NCBI GenBank assembly: GCA_019894855.1 | Contig: JAGXNS010000018.1 | Location: 1-33,442, forward strand | Reading direction: 5' to 3' | Source of the DNA: Promethearchaeota archaeon | GTDB lineage: Archaea; Asgardarchaeota; Lokiarchaeia; Sigyniarchaeales; SOKP01 | Length of the DNA stretch: 33,442 nt | Shown: piece after piece, positions 1 through 7,893 of the stretch | Layout of the letters: each line of letters opens with the position of its first letter | Position numbering within the stretch: position 1 is the stretch's first letter | Translations under genes and position numbers: made by a program | Notes under the pieces: model-generated | What the model was told of the DNA's origin: nothing | Seen by the model: the letters and a program-made list of their open reading frames with translations, nothing else | The model's database searches: none

Positions 1-300
1 GGAACATTAGGCCCGTTCTGAAGTCCTATATTGGATGGAGAGTAAAATGGTCTTTAGCTCAAATTGCTTGGATTCAGGTTCCATGAGGAATATTATCCAA
101 TTTTATGTTCCGTCGAAGCGATCCCCATGATGGTGGGTGTCAGAGCAGGGCTTTCCGTAGGGAAAGCATAAGCTCGTAATAACAAAACCGATCAGGCCAG
201 GGATGGAGCAATCGTAAGTTTAGATGTTCACGCTTTATGGTAAGGTCGTGGAGGGGCATATTATAAGGTCATAGTATTCGAATTGGAATCGAAATCCAGG
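1..300 (+). ncRNA. ffs: Signal recognition particle RNA (archaeal 7S / SRP RNA)
   Basis: RNA scaffold of the signal recognition particle, which targets ribosomes making membrane proteins. The diagnostic part is helix 8 at about 191-210: CAGG, then stem CCA (197-199), GNRA-type tetraloop GGGA (200-203), stem TGG (204-206) and AGCA (207-210). This matches the SRP54-binding pattern CAGG-NNN-GGAA-NNN-AGCAG. The first 35 bases (GGCCC...CTGAAGTCC) resemble the Alu-domain start of eukaryotic and archaeal SRP RNAs. The stretch is far more GC-rich than its surroundings and has no ORF. It ends in a T run at 301-306. The 5' end may lie at or a few bases before the window edge. The convergent glycosylase gene stops only 5 bases beyond the predicted RNA end. 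Confidence 0.87.
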
Positions 301-306
301 TTTTTT
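301..306 (+). terminator. T-run terminator of SRP RNA
   Basis: Six consecutive T on the RNA strand directly after the SRP RNA body, the usual archaeal intrinsic termination signal. It overlaps the last codons of the convergent DNA glycosylase gene. Confidence 0.5.
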
Positions 307-907
307 ATAATTTTTGTTCTAAAGTAAAGCGTAAAAGGCGATCTTTATCTTCTTCAGCATATCCTATCCCAATTCTTTTTCCAAAAATAATATGTTTATC
401 TAAAATCTTTTTTCCTTGAGCAAAATAGAGTTTTGAATTTTCCGTACAAGAATCTTTCCCGTTATATTTTTCTTTAGTTATATCAAATGCCATACACAAT
501 TTGCTTGGTCCATCAACCAAATTCTTATAATTTCTTCCGATTTTTACATTTCGATTTTCCAACATTAAATCAATTCCTTCTATTGGAGAAATACTTCTTA
601 TAAAAATAGCACAGGGGGTGCCTATTGACTCAGTAATGACATTTAAGCAGAAATATACCCCATAAATATAATAAACGTAAAAAGTACCAGGTTTCATATA
701 CATAACTTTTGTTTTTTCAGTTTTTTTGTAGTTATAAGCGTGGCACGCTTTATCATTTGGACCTAAATATGCTTCGAGTTCTATTATCTTTCCTATAATA
801 TTTCCTTTATCTGTTTCTTTTATTAGATATCTACCTAACAGATCCTTAACCACTTCAACTGTATCTCTTGAAAAAAAGTCGGTAGTTAGTCTTTTAAATT
901 CACTCAA
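305..907 (-). CDS. 3-methyladenine DNA glycosylase (AAG/MPG family)
   Basis: Base-excision repair enzyme that flips out and removes alkylated or deaminated purines (3-methyladenine, hypoxanthine) by hydrolysing the N-glycosidic bond. The 200-residue protein covers the whole AAG fold. Seen in sequence: E-A-Y at residues 45-47, with E45 matching the catalytic Glu125 and Y47 the Tyr127 of human AAG; H56 matching His136; the MKPGTFYVY-YIYG core near residue 71; and GPSKLC near residue 134. The family is common in bacteria and eukaryotes and patchy in archaea. The ATG at 907 is the only sensible start. It is divergent from the URO-D-like gene (105-base gap) and convergent with the SRP RNA. Confidence 0.93.
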   Translation of the reverse strand: MSEFKRLTTDFFSRDTVEVVKDLLGRYLIKETDKGNIIGKIIELEAYLGPNDKACHAYNYKKTEKTKVMYMKPGTFYVYYIYGVYFCLNVITESIGTPCAIFIRSISPIEGIDLMLENRNVKIGRNYKNLVDGPSKLCMAFDITKEKYNGKDSCTENSKLYFAQGKKILDKHIIFGKRIGIGYAEEDKDRLLRFTLEQKL

Positions 908-1012
908 ATCGGAACCAGCACTACAAATTTGTAAAATTAAACTTTTATATATTTTAAAGACCTTCTTTATGTAATAAAAGATTTTAATAAAAGATAATTA
1001 ACTTGTGATAGA

Positions 1013-2092
1013 ATGAAAGCTCCAGAAAGAATTCTAACTACTATTGAACATAGAGAACCGGATCGTGTTCCTGCCTTTGAAAGTGCGTTTACAAACAATA
1101 CTATAATAAAACGTTCTGGAGTAAATCTTAGTGGTGGTCGTGGGTATAAAAACATTTATAAATTCTTTAGTAAAGTAGGAATAGATTTAGTTCTTAGTTA
1201 TGTAAGCTTATTTCCCCGAAAAATGTTTAGGGGAGGATATATCGACGAATATGGTAGAATAATGAAATACGAATATGCTAATGATAAAACTATGATCTTA
1301 GCTTACCACGGAGGGCACTTTAAGTCGTTTGAGGACTACGAAAGTTGGGAACCGCCAGACCCGAATTTAAAATCTCGAATGGGTCAATTTCTATCAGGTA
1401 GAAGTGTTCAAAAAGAAATTAATGATGCCGTTTTTTCTATCCCTTCAACTGGTGCTCTTATGGAATGTTCTTGGGAAGGATTTGGATTAGAAACCTTTTC
1501 CCGAATAACTAGGCGCAATAAACAAATGAAAAAGATATTTGACGACAGAGGAACCTTCACAGTGGAGCTAGTGAAAATTTTAGCCGAAAACGATGCTAAA
1601 ATGGTGTTGTTATGGGACGATTACGGGTTTAAGAACGGACTATTCATGAAACCAAGTTTATATCGAAAACATATATTTCCATGGTTAAAACAAATATGTG
1701 ATACCGCTCATAAGAATGATTGCAAGATTCTCTTACATTCAGACGGAGATCTCCTAGAAATATTTGAAGATATTATAAACTGCGGAGTGGATGCAATACA
1801 TCCTATTGAATCAACTACAGCTAACCCAGAGTATGATATATTTAAGTTAAATGAAAATTTTGGGGATAAAATTACCTTTGTGGGTAATCTAAGTCCTGTC
1901 ATGCTTACGTTAGGTAACATCTCTGAGATTGAAGATTATTCTAAGAAATTATTACGAGAATTAGCACCAGGTGGCGGTTATATTTTCAGTTCAGGACATA
2001 GTATACATCCAGCTGTTACAATTGATAGATTTGAAGCCATGCAAAATATTAGAAGAAAATACGGCAAATACCCTATCAAAGTCCCATATTAA
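1013..2092 (+). CDS. Uroporphyrinogen decarboxylase-like (URO-D/MtaA superfamily) protein
   Basis: TIM-barrel protein of the URO-D superfamily, which includes haem-pathway decarboxylases and cobalamin or coenzyme M methyltransferases (MtaA, MtbA, CmuA). The 359-residue length is typical. The start R-x-x-x-x-x-x-x-H-x-x-P-D-R-V-P is the usual opening of the methyltransferase-like branch. The zinc ligand motif of MtaA-type enzymes (H-x-C) appears here as H-S-D-G, and the later Cys region reads S-S-G-H-S-I-H-P, so classical zinc-thiol methyl transfer is not assured. No haem genes are nearby, so haem synthesis is unlikely. It starts at ATG 1013 behind a weak GTGAT ribosome site. Its stop overlaps the convergent phosphatase stop by 4 bases. 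Confidence 0.82.
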   Translation: MKAPERILTTIEHREPDRVPAFESAFTNNTIIKRSGVNLSGGRGYKNIYKFFSKVGIDLVLSYVSLFPRKMFRGGYIDEYGRIMKYEYANDKTMILAYHGGHFKSFEDYESWEPPDPNLKSRMGQFLSGRSVQKEINDAVFSIPSTGALMECSWEGFGLETFSRITRRNKQMKKIFDDRGTFTVELVKILAENDAKMVLLWDDYGFKNGLFMKPSLYRKHIFPWLKQICDTAHKNDCKILLHSDGDLLEIFEDIINCGVDAIHPIESTTANPEYDIFKLNENFGDKITFVGNLSPVMLTLGNISEIEDYSKKLLRELAPGGGYIFSSGHSIHPAVTIDRFEAMQNIRRKYGKYPIKVPY

Positions 2093-2916
2093 AAATTGAA
2101 ACTTAACTCGTTTCTTAAGAATGGTTCTAAATTCGCATTACATGCTACAAAGGGAAATTTTAAGTCTATAGATAACTCCTGATCAATCTCGATTCCGTCA
2201 AGAGAGAAAAATTGACCATTTGCTTCTTTGAGTATTAAAAAGCCTGCAGCAACATCAACTAACCTATTAGTTTCTCGCAGATTAATAAAAGCTTCCATAC
2301 TACCCTTAGCAATTTGGCATAAAGTTAAAGCACTACTCCCAAGTATTCTAATCCGATGGAATCGTTCAATAATTGGTTTTAGTTTACCTAAATGTTGAAA
2401 AGCGTTTTCTTTTGGAAGATTCAGCTCAAAAAAGCAATTATCTGAAAGGTTCAAGTTTGAAACATGAATTTTCTTATCGTTTAAATATGCGCCTTCTCCT
2501 TTTACAGCCCAATATATGTCTTTTGAGACTAAATCTAATACCACAGCTTTTTTTATGTCCTTTATACTCTTACCTATTGCATAGGCGATTGATATAGAAC
2601 AGTACGGGATTCCTCTTACTGCGTTATTAGAACCATCAACAGGATCGATAATTAAAACATTTTGGCTTTTAATTGCTTTTTCTTTATTTCCTATATATCG
2701 TTCGCCTAATTCTTCGCTAATTAACAGTAGATTTATGTTCTCATTTTCTAAAGTGTTAATAACGATATTTTCCGCAATGAGGTCTATTTGCATTGATATA
2801 TCACCTCCTGCACCCCTCTGAGCCTTTTCTGCCGCCTTTTTAGAGCCTAAGATCGGATGTATGGCATCATATACATTTAACGCAATTGTTCTTAACAGGT
2901 TAATAGACAGTTCCAT
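2089..2916 (-). CDS. Inositol monophosphatase / fructose-1,6-bisphosphatase family phosphatase
   Basis: Mg2+-dependent, Li+-sensitive-type sugar phosphatase. Archaeal members hydrolyse inositol-1-phosphate and often fructose-1,6-bisphosphate. The metal-binding motifs are present: E-E-L-G-E (residues 68-72), D-P-V-D-G-S-N (91-97), and a late L-V-D-V-A-A-G that replaces the usual W-D-x-A-A-G. The 275-residue length fits the family. I place the start at the ATG at 2916; the frame could begin 9 bases earlier at a TTG (2925), which is less likely. The stop overlaps the convergent URO-D-like gene. Substrate cannot be decided from sequence. Confidence 0.87.
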   Translation of the reverse strand: MELSINLLRTIALNVYDAIHPILGSKKAAEKAQRGAGGDISMQIDLIAENIVINTLENENINLLLISEELGERYIGNKEKAIKSQNVLIIDPVDGSNNAVRGIPYCSISIAYAIGKSIKDIKKAVVLDLVSKDIYWAVKGEGAYLNDKKIHVSNLNLSDNCFFELNLPKENAFQHLGKLKPIIERFHRIRILGSSALTLCQIAKGSMEAFINLRETNRLVDVAAGFLILKEANGQFFSLDGIEIDQELSIDLKFPFVACNANLEPFLRNELSFNF

Positions 2917-2994
2917 AGAAATCAATTAAAAGTTAAGTAATTAATGTAACAAATAACGGCTTACCATAAAATTTTTCACTAATTTCTCTTTTTG

Positions 2995-3717
2995 TCATTT
3001 GAGTATTCTTTGTTTTTCTATGATCCATTTATCTACAATAAATGTTTGCAGTTTCTTTTTGTTTTCCACATCGTAATTGTTGTGAATTGTGCTTTTTGGA
3101 ATCCAAAATTCTTTATCCGATTCTAATGTTATTAAAAGAGCTTTAGGGCTTTCTACTTTAACTTTTGCCTCAATCTCGATTATTTCTTCTGAAACTCCAA
3201 ATTCCGTAGTCTCTACTACCTTAAAACCGTTTCTTGCTATGATATGTTCAGAAAATATGCCATAATCGTCCTCTTCCGGAGTAGCATCATCCTTTGACTT
3301 CTTTTTGGATTTTCCGCTCGTAGCGCATTCTATTTTTTCATTTAATATATGTTCAAGCATTAAGGTGAAGAAATTTAGATTTGGAAAACGGAGTTTCTTA
3401 ATATATTCCCCAATTTTAATTTGAATTACTTCACGAGATTCTTTTTCCCAGCCTACATATATTTCTGTTTTACGATCTTTAAAGACATGGAAACCTCTCC
3501 AATTTGCGCTTTTTTTAAGAAGAACCTCTAATATACAAATAATTTCTTCAATACTTATTTTAACAGTTTTCCCTTCTCCTTCCGATGTGTTCTCCCATGT
3601 CCCATCTTCCTTCCGATTTATACAACTTAAGGAAATATACGGAACCGTCTTAGAAGGGCTTGTAAGTGTAATGCTTGATTTTTGTCCGTAAAATGTTTTA
3701 GTATGATAATCTGTCAT
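2995..3717 (-). CDS. Unrecognised protein, possible PC4/whirly-like nucleic-acid-binding protein
   Basis: 240 residues, soluble, no membrane segment. The first ~105 residues alternate beta-like stretches with a helix (K-T-V-K-I-S-I-E-E-I) followed by W-R-G-F-H-V-F-K and T-E-I-Y-V-G-W. That arrangement reminds me of single-strand DNA-binding domains of the PC4/whirly type. A Lys/Asp/Glu-rich low-complexity linker lies at about 139-153. The C-terminal third has a small beta segment with the motif F-W-I-P-K-S-T-I, seen in several small nucleic-acid-associated proteins. The assignment is only an impression. It sits in a run of minus-strand genes 70 bases upstream of the phosphatase. Confidence 0.55.
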   Translation of the reverse strand: MTDYHTKTFYGQKSSITLTSPSKTVPYISLSCINRKEDGTWENTSEGEGKTVKISIEEIICILEVLLKKSANWRGFHVFKDRKTEIYVGWEKESREVIQIKIGEYIKKLRFPNLNFFTLMLEHILNEKIECATSGKSKKKSKDDATPEEDDYGIFSEHIIARNGFKVVETTEFGVSEEIIEIEAKVKVESPKALLITLESDKEFWIPKSTIHNNYDVENKKKLQTFIVDKWIIEKQRILK

Positions 3718-3786
3718 AATTCATTAAGAGCTCACTGTCTTAAAATCATAAAATTTACCTATTGATTTAAATTCATGCTAAAAATT

Positions 3787-4302
3787 TTAAATGGATAATT
3801 TTCTAATTTTAATTTTATGTTGAAACAGTCTAAAAAGATATACTAATATTGCTCCTATGAAACACCAAACACAAATTAAATACGATATTAAGCCAGGCAT
3901 GACGGTATTTCGATAAAAAGGATTAAATTCAAACGGAAAAAAAGGTCGAATGTCCAAGTAAATTGGAGAGTCTAATAAGATATGGAGGAAAATTGCACAA
4001 ATACTCGAAAATAATATTTTTTTAAACGAAAAAGATTGTTCTATTTTAAAAAATATAATCAAACGAGTGAAGTTCTTCCTAATCTTACTCATAATCACCG
4101 CAAAAAGAGCGGCGACGAGAAAACCTCCTAAAAAACTATGGAAAAAACCATGAAGGGGACAATTTAAGTGAAAAACCAAAACTAAAAAAGGCTCAAGGTC
4201 AATAATTACACTCGCTATTAAGAAAGTAGGAATATCAATGAACGAAAGAAATGTTAAACTAATAAGGAACCCCGGACCGAAATGAAATGGTGTAAAGGGC
4301 AT
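3787..4302 (-). CDS. Membrane protein, DUF457/YdjM-like putative metal-dependent hydrolase
   Basis: 171-residue polytopic membrane protein with about four hydrophobic segments. It begins M-P-F-T-P-F-H-F-G-P-G and carries D-L-E-P (about 36-39), H-G-F-F-H-S (about 50-55) and L-H-I-L-L-D-S (about 107-113). These spaced His and Asp residues are typical of the DUF457 / DUF4184 group of membrane-embedded putative hydrolases, where they are thought to bind metal. The substrate is unknown for the family. It starts at ATG 4302 in AT-rich flanks with no ribosome site. Confidence 0.7.
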   Translation of the reverse strand: MPFTPFHFGPGFLISLTFLSFIDIPTFLIASVIIDLEPFLVLVFHLNCPLHGFFHSFLGGFLVAALFAVIMSKIRKNFTRLIIFFKIEQSFSFKKILFSSICAIFLHILLDSPIYLDIRPFFPFEFNPFYRNTVMPGLISYLICVWCFIGAILVYLFRLFQHKIKIRKLSI

Positions 4303-4372
4303 AAATTATTGATAAATTCAAACTATTTTAATTCTTTTAAAAGAGTTTAAAAATCTAAAGAAAGAAGTTTTA

Positions 4373-4678
4373 TTACATTAACTCAATTTCTACTAAAACA
4401 GTCTCAGGAATTTGAATTTTCATAATTAGATGCATCGAGCGTTCGTTGGCAGTTATTTCAAAAAGTCGTTTGTGAATTCTCATTTCGAATTTTGCCCAAG
4501 TCAAAGTACCTTGCCCAGATGGTGCTTTCATTACAGGAACTCGTAAGCTCTTTGTAGGTAAAGGAATTGGTCCTAGTTTTCTAATTCCTTGATTTTTGCA
4601 CACGCTTTCTATTTGCTCACAAACAGCTTTCAAAGCAGGTAATTGGGTGCTACTGAGTCTTATTCGTGCTTGCTGCAT
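4373..4678 (-). CDS. rpsJ: Small ribosomal subunit protein uS10, archaeal type
   Basis: Ribosomal protein of the 30S head. Conserved archaeal/eukaryotic features are visible: Q-Q-A-R-I-R-L-S at the N-terminus, G-P-I-P-L-P-T-K, and M-R-I-H-K-R-L-F-E-I, with the C-terminal strand I-P-E-T-V-L-V-E-I. I chose ATG 4678 because it gives 101 residues, the usual archaeal length. The frame also has an ATG at 4717 that would add 13 residues. A TATA-like CTTTTAAGG on the minus strand near 4747-4755 lies at about the right distance for a leaderless start at 4717, so the longer form is possible. Many archaea keep this gene beside the EF-1A gene; here it stands alone. Confidence 0.93.
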   Translation of the reverse strand: MQQARIRLSSTQLPALKAVCEQIESVCKNQGIRKLGPIPLPTKSLRVPVMKAPSGQGTLTWAKFEMRIHKRLFEITANERSMHLIMKIQIPETVLVEIELM

Positions 4679-4765
4679 TTTTAAAACTTTTTTTAATTTA
4701 GTAGTTTGAAAAATCATTAAATTGTAATAAATTTTATCATTGATACCTTAAAAGACCTTAATTTT

Positions 4766-5863
4766 CTAATTTCTACTTTTCCTTTGTTCGATTTTATTTG
4801 CGATAATGAAACTTAAGATACCCAAATGTGCTTTTAATGAGGCTTTTATTCCTAACCTTTTATGCATACCCTTGAGTAAAAGCGTTATTAAAAAAAATAT
4901 CCCTATAAGAGTCAACCAGATATTTATAGCGTTTAATTGACGGTAAAACATAAAATATAACGGATCGTGAGCTATATAAATAGTAAAAGAGTAATATGAG
5001 AAATAAAAGAAGAATCTATATCTTTTTTTCGGTTTTATTTTTTCAAATTCCTCGAGATACAAGAGTATTACGAGTAAAACTAGGACAACCCCAATAGAAT
5101 AAAACATAGCCGAAAGAGTTCGGCGATAAATAAAATCATAAAAACGATAAATAATTCCGAATAAAGTAAATAGTATCCCTACTATAAATATCTTCCTTAT
5201 AAACAAATGTTTAATAGACTCTTTCCTTTCTTCTTGATCCTTAATGATAGTGAAATTAAAGAAGAAATCTCCAACTACAGTTCCGATTATGAATATTGCG
5301 AAATAAGACAAAATCGTAAATGCCTCTATTGGATGGTATAAAATGTGGAATAAAACGCCATAAATATTTGGTTGACCACTATATGTAAGTAGAAATGGTG
5401 AAAGCAGTTCATTCACAACTAATAATCCAATCCCTAAACCGATTCGCAAGTATTTTGGGGTGCATAATAAAGGCCACGCCAATAAGAGCGATATCGAAAT
5501 TGTTTGGAGAACATTCCAAGCCCAAATCCACCTTAAGTCGTTTAAAGTTAAAACGATTGCTGTATTATAAATTAAACTTATTGCCAATAACAATAATGCT
5601 CGAATGATATAGATGTTCCTGGCGTGGGTCGTACCAATATCAGTAGAAATTTCTGCCTTGTTAGACTTACTTTTAAATGCTATTGCTGCGCTGAATCCAG
5701 AGACAAATAAAAATCCCGTAGCAGCTATAGACGCTAAAAATGAGAATAAATAAAATACTAACCATCTATCCGATTTTATTATCCACCAATCAAGTAAGTG
5801 TCCCAGCACCATAAGAAATATGCAAAAGCCTCGAATCATATCAATGCTCTGGACTCTCTTCAT
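4766..5863 (-). CDS. Membrane acyltransferase-like protein (DUF1624 / HGSNAT-like)
   Basis: 365-residue integral membrane protein with about ten hydrophobic segments. It opens with R-x-x-S-I-D-M-I-R-G-F-C-I-F-L-M-V-L-G-H, the signature of the DUF1624 / heparan-alpha-glucosaminide N-acetyltransferase-like and related acyltransferase families. The Asp, Arg and His of this motif lie at the first membrane segment. Family members acetylate or succinylate sugars across a membrane, so a role in modifying surface glycans or lipids is possible, but the substrate is not known here. It starts at ATG 5863. The 182 bases upstream (to 6045) contain only AT-rich sequence. Confidence 0.75.
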   Translation of the reverse strand: MKRVQSIDMIRGFCIFLMVLGHLLDWWIIKSDRWLVFYLFSFLASIAATGFLFVSGFSAAIAFKSKSNKAEISTDIGTTHARNIYIIRALLLLAISLIYNTAIVLTLNDLRWIWAWNVLQTISISLLLAWPLLCTPKYLRIGLGIGLLVVNELLSPFLLTYSGQPNIYGVLFHILYHPIEAFTILSYFAIFIIGTVVGDFFFNFTIIKDQEERKESIKHLFIRKIFIVGILFTLFGIIYRFYDFIYRRTLSAMFYSIGVVLVLLVILLYLEEFEKIKPKKRYRFFFYFSYYSFTIYIAHDPLYFMFYRQLNAINIWLTLIGIFFLITLLLKGMHKRLGIKASLKAHLGILSFIIANKIEQRKSRN

Positions 5864-6045
5864 TTTTCATACCTAACTTTTCAATATAATTTAGATAAGA
5901 TGTTTTACTATATATTTCTAATATTCTAAATATATGTCGAGATTGCATAATTAAAGGAAATAGGGAAATTGTTAAGCCACACATTTTAAATGTTCATAAC
6001 ATGTTTATATTTTTTTCCGCAAAAATTACATGTTCCTATATTTAA

Positions 6046-6702
6046 TCACCGCTTTTTCAGTAGTAAAAAAGTCTGTCCTGATTTCTGATTAGGATTCTGT
6101 TTGACAATAAATCCATTAAACCCGTTAGTGTTAAAGGATGATGCAAACATCTCAAGCTCATTATCGTCTTTAGGGTAAAATTCAATTATAACTCTTCCAT
6201 CTGGTTTTAGCATTTTATGCAAATTTTTTGCAGTATTATGAGCAATTTTCACTTTATCTCGAATGGACTCTGCTCTATGGGTGATAAAATTGTAGGCTGA
6301 AATAGAAATTGCATGGCTAATTGAAGAATTTCTTAAAGGTAAGTAATTTATGTCTGCTAAAATGAGCTCGAGATTGTTTTGATTGGTCATAAGATTCTTC
6401 TTATGTTTTACTTTTGAAATCATGTCGTGTAAGACATCGATTCCGACTACTTTAAAACCTCTCTCTACTAAAATTTCAGTGGAATATCCAGTTCCACACC
6501 CTAAATCAAGAATAAAAGAAGGTTCATCTTTTAAAAAATCCGATTTCTCTAGATTATCTAATCTTTCGTCATACAAGTATTGTAAACAGAGGAGTGTAGT
6601 TTTTTTTTGATTTCTCTCCATCCATATTGAGGAATCATAATCTAGAGAATTATTCCCAAGATATGAGTCTGGGAACTTTGGAGTGCTATCGTGTTTAGAC
6701 AT
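6046..6702 (-). CDS. Bud23-like class I SAM-dependent methyltransferase
   Basis: Rossmann-fold methyltransferase that strongly resembles eukaryotic Bud23/WBSCR22, which makes 7-methylguanosine in 18S rRNA with the activator Trm112. Visible features: an N-terminal helix region D-Y-D-S-S-I-W-M-E-R-N-Q-K-K-T (21-35); motif I L-D-L-G-C-G-T-G (65-72); acidic D89 after the second strand; S-I-S-A-Y-N-F-I (133-140), matching the S-I-S-A-x-x-W/F of Bud23; E-F-Y-P-K-D-D (174-180), matching the Bud23 Q-F-Y-P-K-N-D; and a G-F-x-G-x-I/L-V tail. The 218 residues lack the eukaryotic Lys/Arg-rich C-terminal extension. The likely substrate is the 16S rRNA guanine equivalent; this is inference from homology. 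Confidence 0.8.
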   Translation of the reverse strand: MSKHDSTPKFPDSYLGNNSLDYDSSIWMERNQKKTTLLCLQYLYDERLDNLEKSDFLKDEPSFILDLGCGTGYSTEILVERGFKVVGIDVLHDMISKVKHKKNLMTNQNNLELILADINYLPLRNSSISHAISISAYNFITHRAESIRDKVKIAHNTAKNLHKMLKPDGRVIIEFYPKDDNELEMFASSFNTNGFNGFIVKQNPNQKSGQTFLLLKKR

Positions 6703-6820
6703 AATAGAATTTTAATTCAGAATAGTAAAAAGTATACATATAAATTAGTTAAATAAGTTGATCTAATATATTAAACGAAATTTAATATAAGTGATTAAAA
6801 AAAAAGTATCAAGATTTGAT

Positions 6821-7201
6821 ATGTTAGATAAAAATTCTATTCTTATTTGTGATGATGAGCCTGATATAGTTAGCCTCGTTAAAAAATTTTTACAGCTTGA
6901 TAATTTCAATATCCTTACATGTAGTAACGGTAAAGAAGCATTAAAAATTCTAGAAGAGAAATATGACGAAATCCTATTGATATTGTTAGATATTATGATG
7001 CCAGCGCTCAGCGGATTTGAAGTTCTTAGAACCATCAGATCGAAGGATTCCTACAATAATGTTAAAGTAATTCTTTTCACAGTTAAGAGTTTTAAGGAGG
7101 ATATAGAAAAAGGCACGGAATTAGGTGCAGATGGTTATGTAACTAAACCATTTTCAGGAAATGAGCTCCGATCTTACGTAAAAGATGTGTTAAATAATTA
7201 A
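6821..7201 (+). CDS. Stand-alone response regulator receiver (CheY-like)
   Basis: Single receiver domain with no output domain. Key residues are present: acidic pair D11-D12, phospho-acceptor D57 (L-L-D-I-M-M-P), switch Thr87 and conserved Lys109 (V-T-K-P-F). The frame is open from a GTG at 6791, but ATG 6821 gives the same seven-residue lead before the first strand as the paralogue downstream, so I chose it. A histidine kinase partner is not encoded nearby. The protein is about 50% identical by eye to the next receiver gene and likely arose by duplication. Confidence 0.9.
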   Translation: MLDKNSILICDDEPDIVSLVKKFLQLDNFNILTCSNGKEALKILEEKYDEILLILLDIMMPALSGFEVLRTIRSKDSYNNVKVILFTVKSFKEDIEKGTELGADGYVTKPFSGNELRSYVKDVLNN

Positions 7202-7217
7202 GTTTTATCGATTATTC

Positions 7218-7232
7218 GTTCAATTATTGAAC
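7218..7232. repeat. Inverted repeat after first receiver gene
   Basis: GTTCAAT-T-ATTGAAC is a perfect 7-bp inverted repeat with a one-base centre, 17 bases after the first receiver stop codon. The one-base centre makes it a better protein-binding dyad than an RNA hairpin. Function is unknown. Confidence 0.4.
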
Positions 7233-7291
7233 ATTTATAATCTCTTAATGCCTAATCGCATTGGAATCAATCCCCTTTTAAACAAAAAAAA

Positions 7292-7312
7292 TTGATCGAG
7301 CCTAGCGATCAA
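7292..7312. repeat. Inverted repeat upstream of second receiver gene
   Basis: TTGATCG and CGATCAA form a perfect 7-bp inverted repeat around the 7-base loop AGCCTAG. It lies about 20 bases upstream of a TATA-like box for the second receiver, the usual position of an archaeal activator site. It could also be a hairpin terminator for the first receiver, but no T run follows. Confidence 0.4.
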
Positions 7313-7330
7313 AACATGTGAATCAGATAT

Positions 7331-7343
7331 ACTTTTTATATAA
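7331..7343 (+). promoter_or_regulatory. TATA box candidate for second receiver gene
   Basis: ACTTTTTATATAA is a close match to an archaeal TATA element. Transcription would begin near 7365, leaving a leader of about 70 bases that ends in the ribosome site AAGGT six bases before the ATG at 7435. Confidence 0.45.
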
Positions 7344-7434
7344 CCAAAATGAAACAATATTAGTCATATTTTGAAATAAGATTAAAATTTAAGAATTTTA
7401 ATAAAAATTAGATTTATCTGAAATCAAGGTTTCA

Positions 7435-7815
7435 ATGTCCGCAGTGAAAAAGATTTTAATAGTAGACGACGAGGAAGATATTACAAATTTAACTGAAAAG
7501 TTTCTACAATTAGAGAAATATGAAACAATTACTTGTAGCAATGGATACGATGCGTTAGATATAGTAGAAGAAAAGCATAACGACATAGCACTTATTTTAT
7601 TGGACATTATGCTCCCTGGTAAAAGTGGGTATGAAATATTAACCGAAATCAAGTCAAGATATCCAAAAATTCTTGTAGTATTATTTTCTGTGAAAAATTT
7701 TTTTGAAGACATTCAAAAAGGTAAGGATTTAGGAGCAGATGGTTACTTGGTTAAAGCTGTTTCTGGTAATGAAATTATAGCTTATGTTAAGAATATCCTA
7801 AAAAAAAATAACTAG
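7435..7815 (+). CDS. Stand-alone response regulator receiver (CheY-like), paralogue
   Basis: 126-residue receiver domain without an output domain. It has acidic D11-D12, phospho-acceptor D57 (L-L-D-I-M-L-P-G), Ser85 at the switch position and Lys107. The residue after the conserved Lys is Ala where its neighbour has Pro (L-V-K-A-V-S against V-T-K-P-F), an uncommon change next to the active site. The ATG at 7435 is preceded by AAGGT. The 233-base gap to the first receiver carries two inverted repeats and a TATA-like box, so the two genes are probably transcribed separately. Confidence 0.9.
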   Translation: MSAVKKILIVDDEEDITNLTEKFLQLEKYETITCSNGYDALDIVEEKHNDIALILLDIMLPGKSGYEILTEIKSRYPKILVVLFSVKNFFEDIQKGKDLGADGYLVKAVSGNEIIAYVKNILKKNN

Positions 7816-7893
7816 TTATTAAATTTCTAATAAACCTAACCTAACAATAATAGGAACTTTTAAAGAAATTCTTTATTAATTTCTTTTGTAGCC

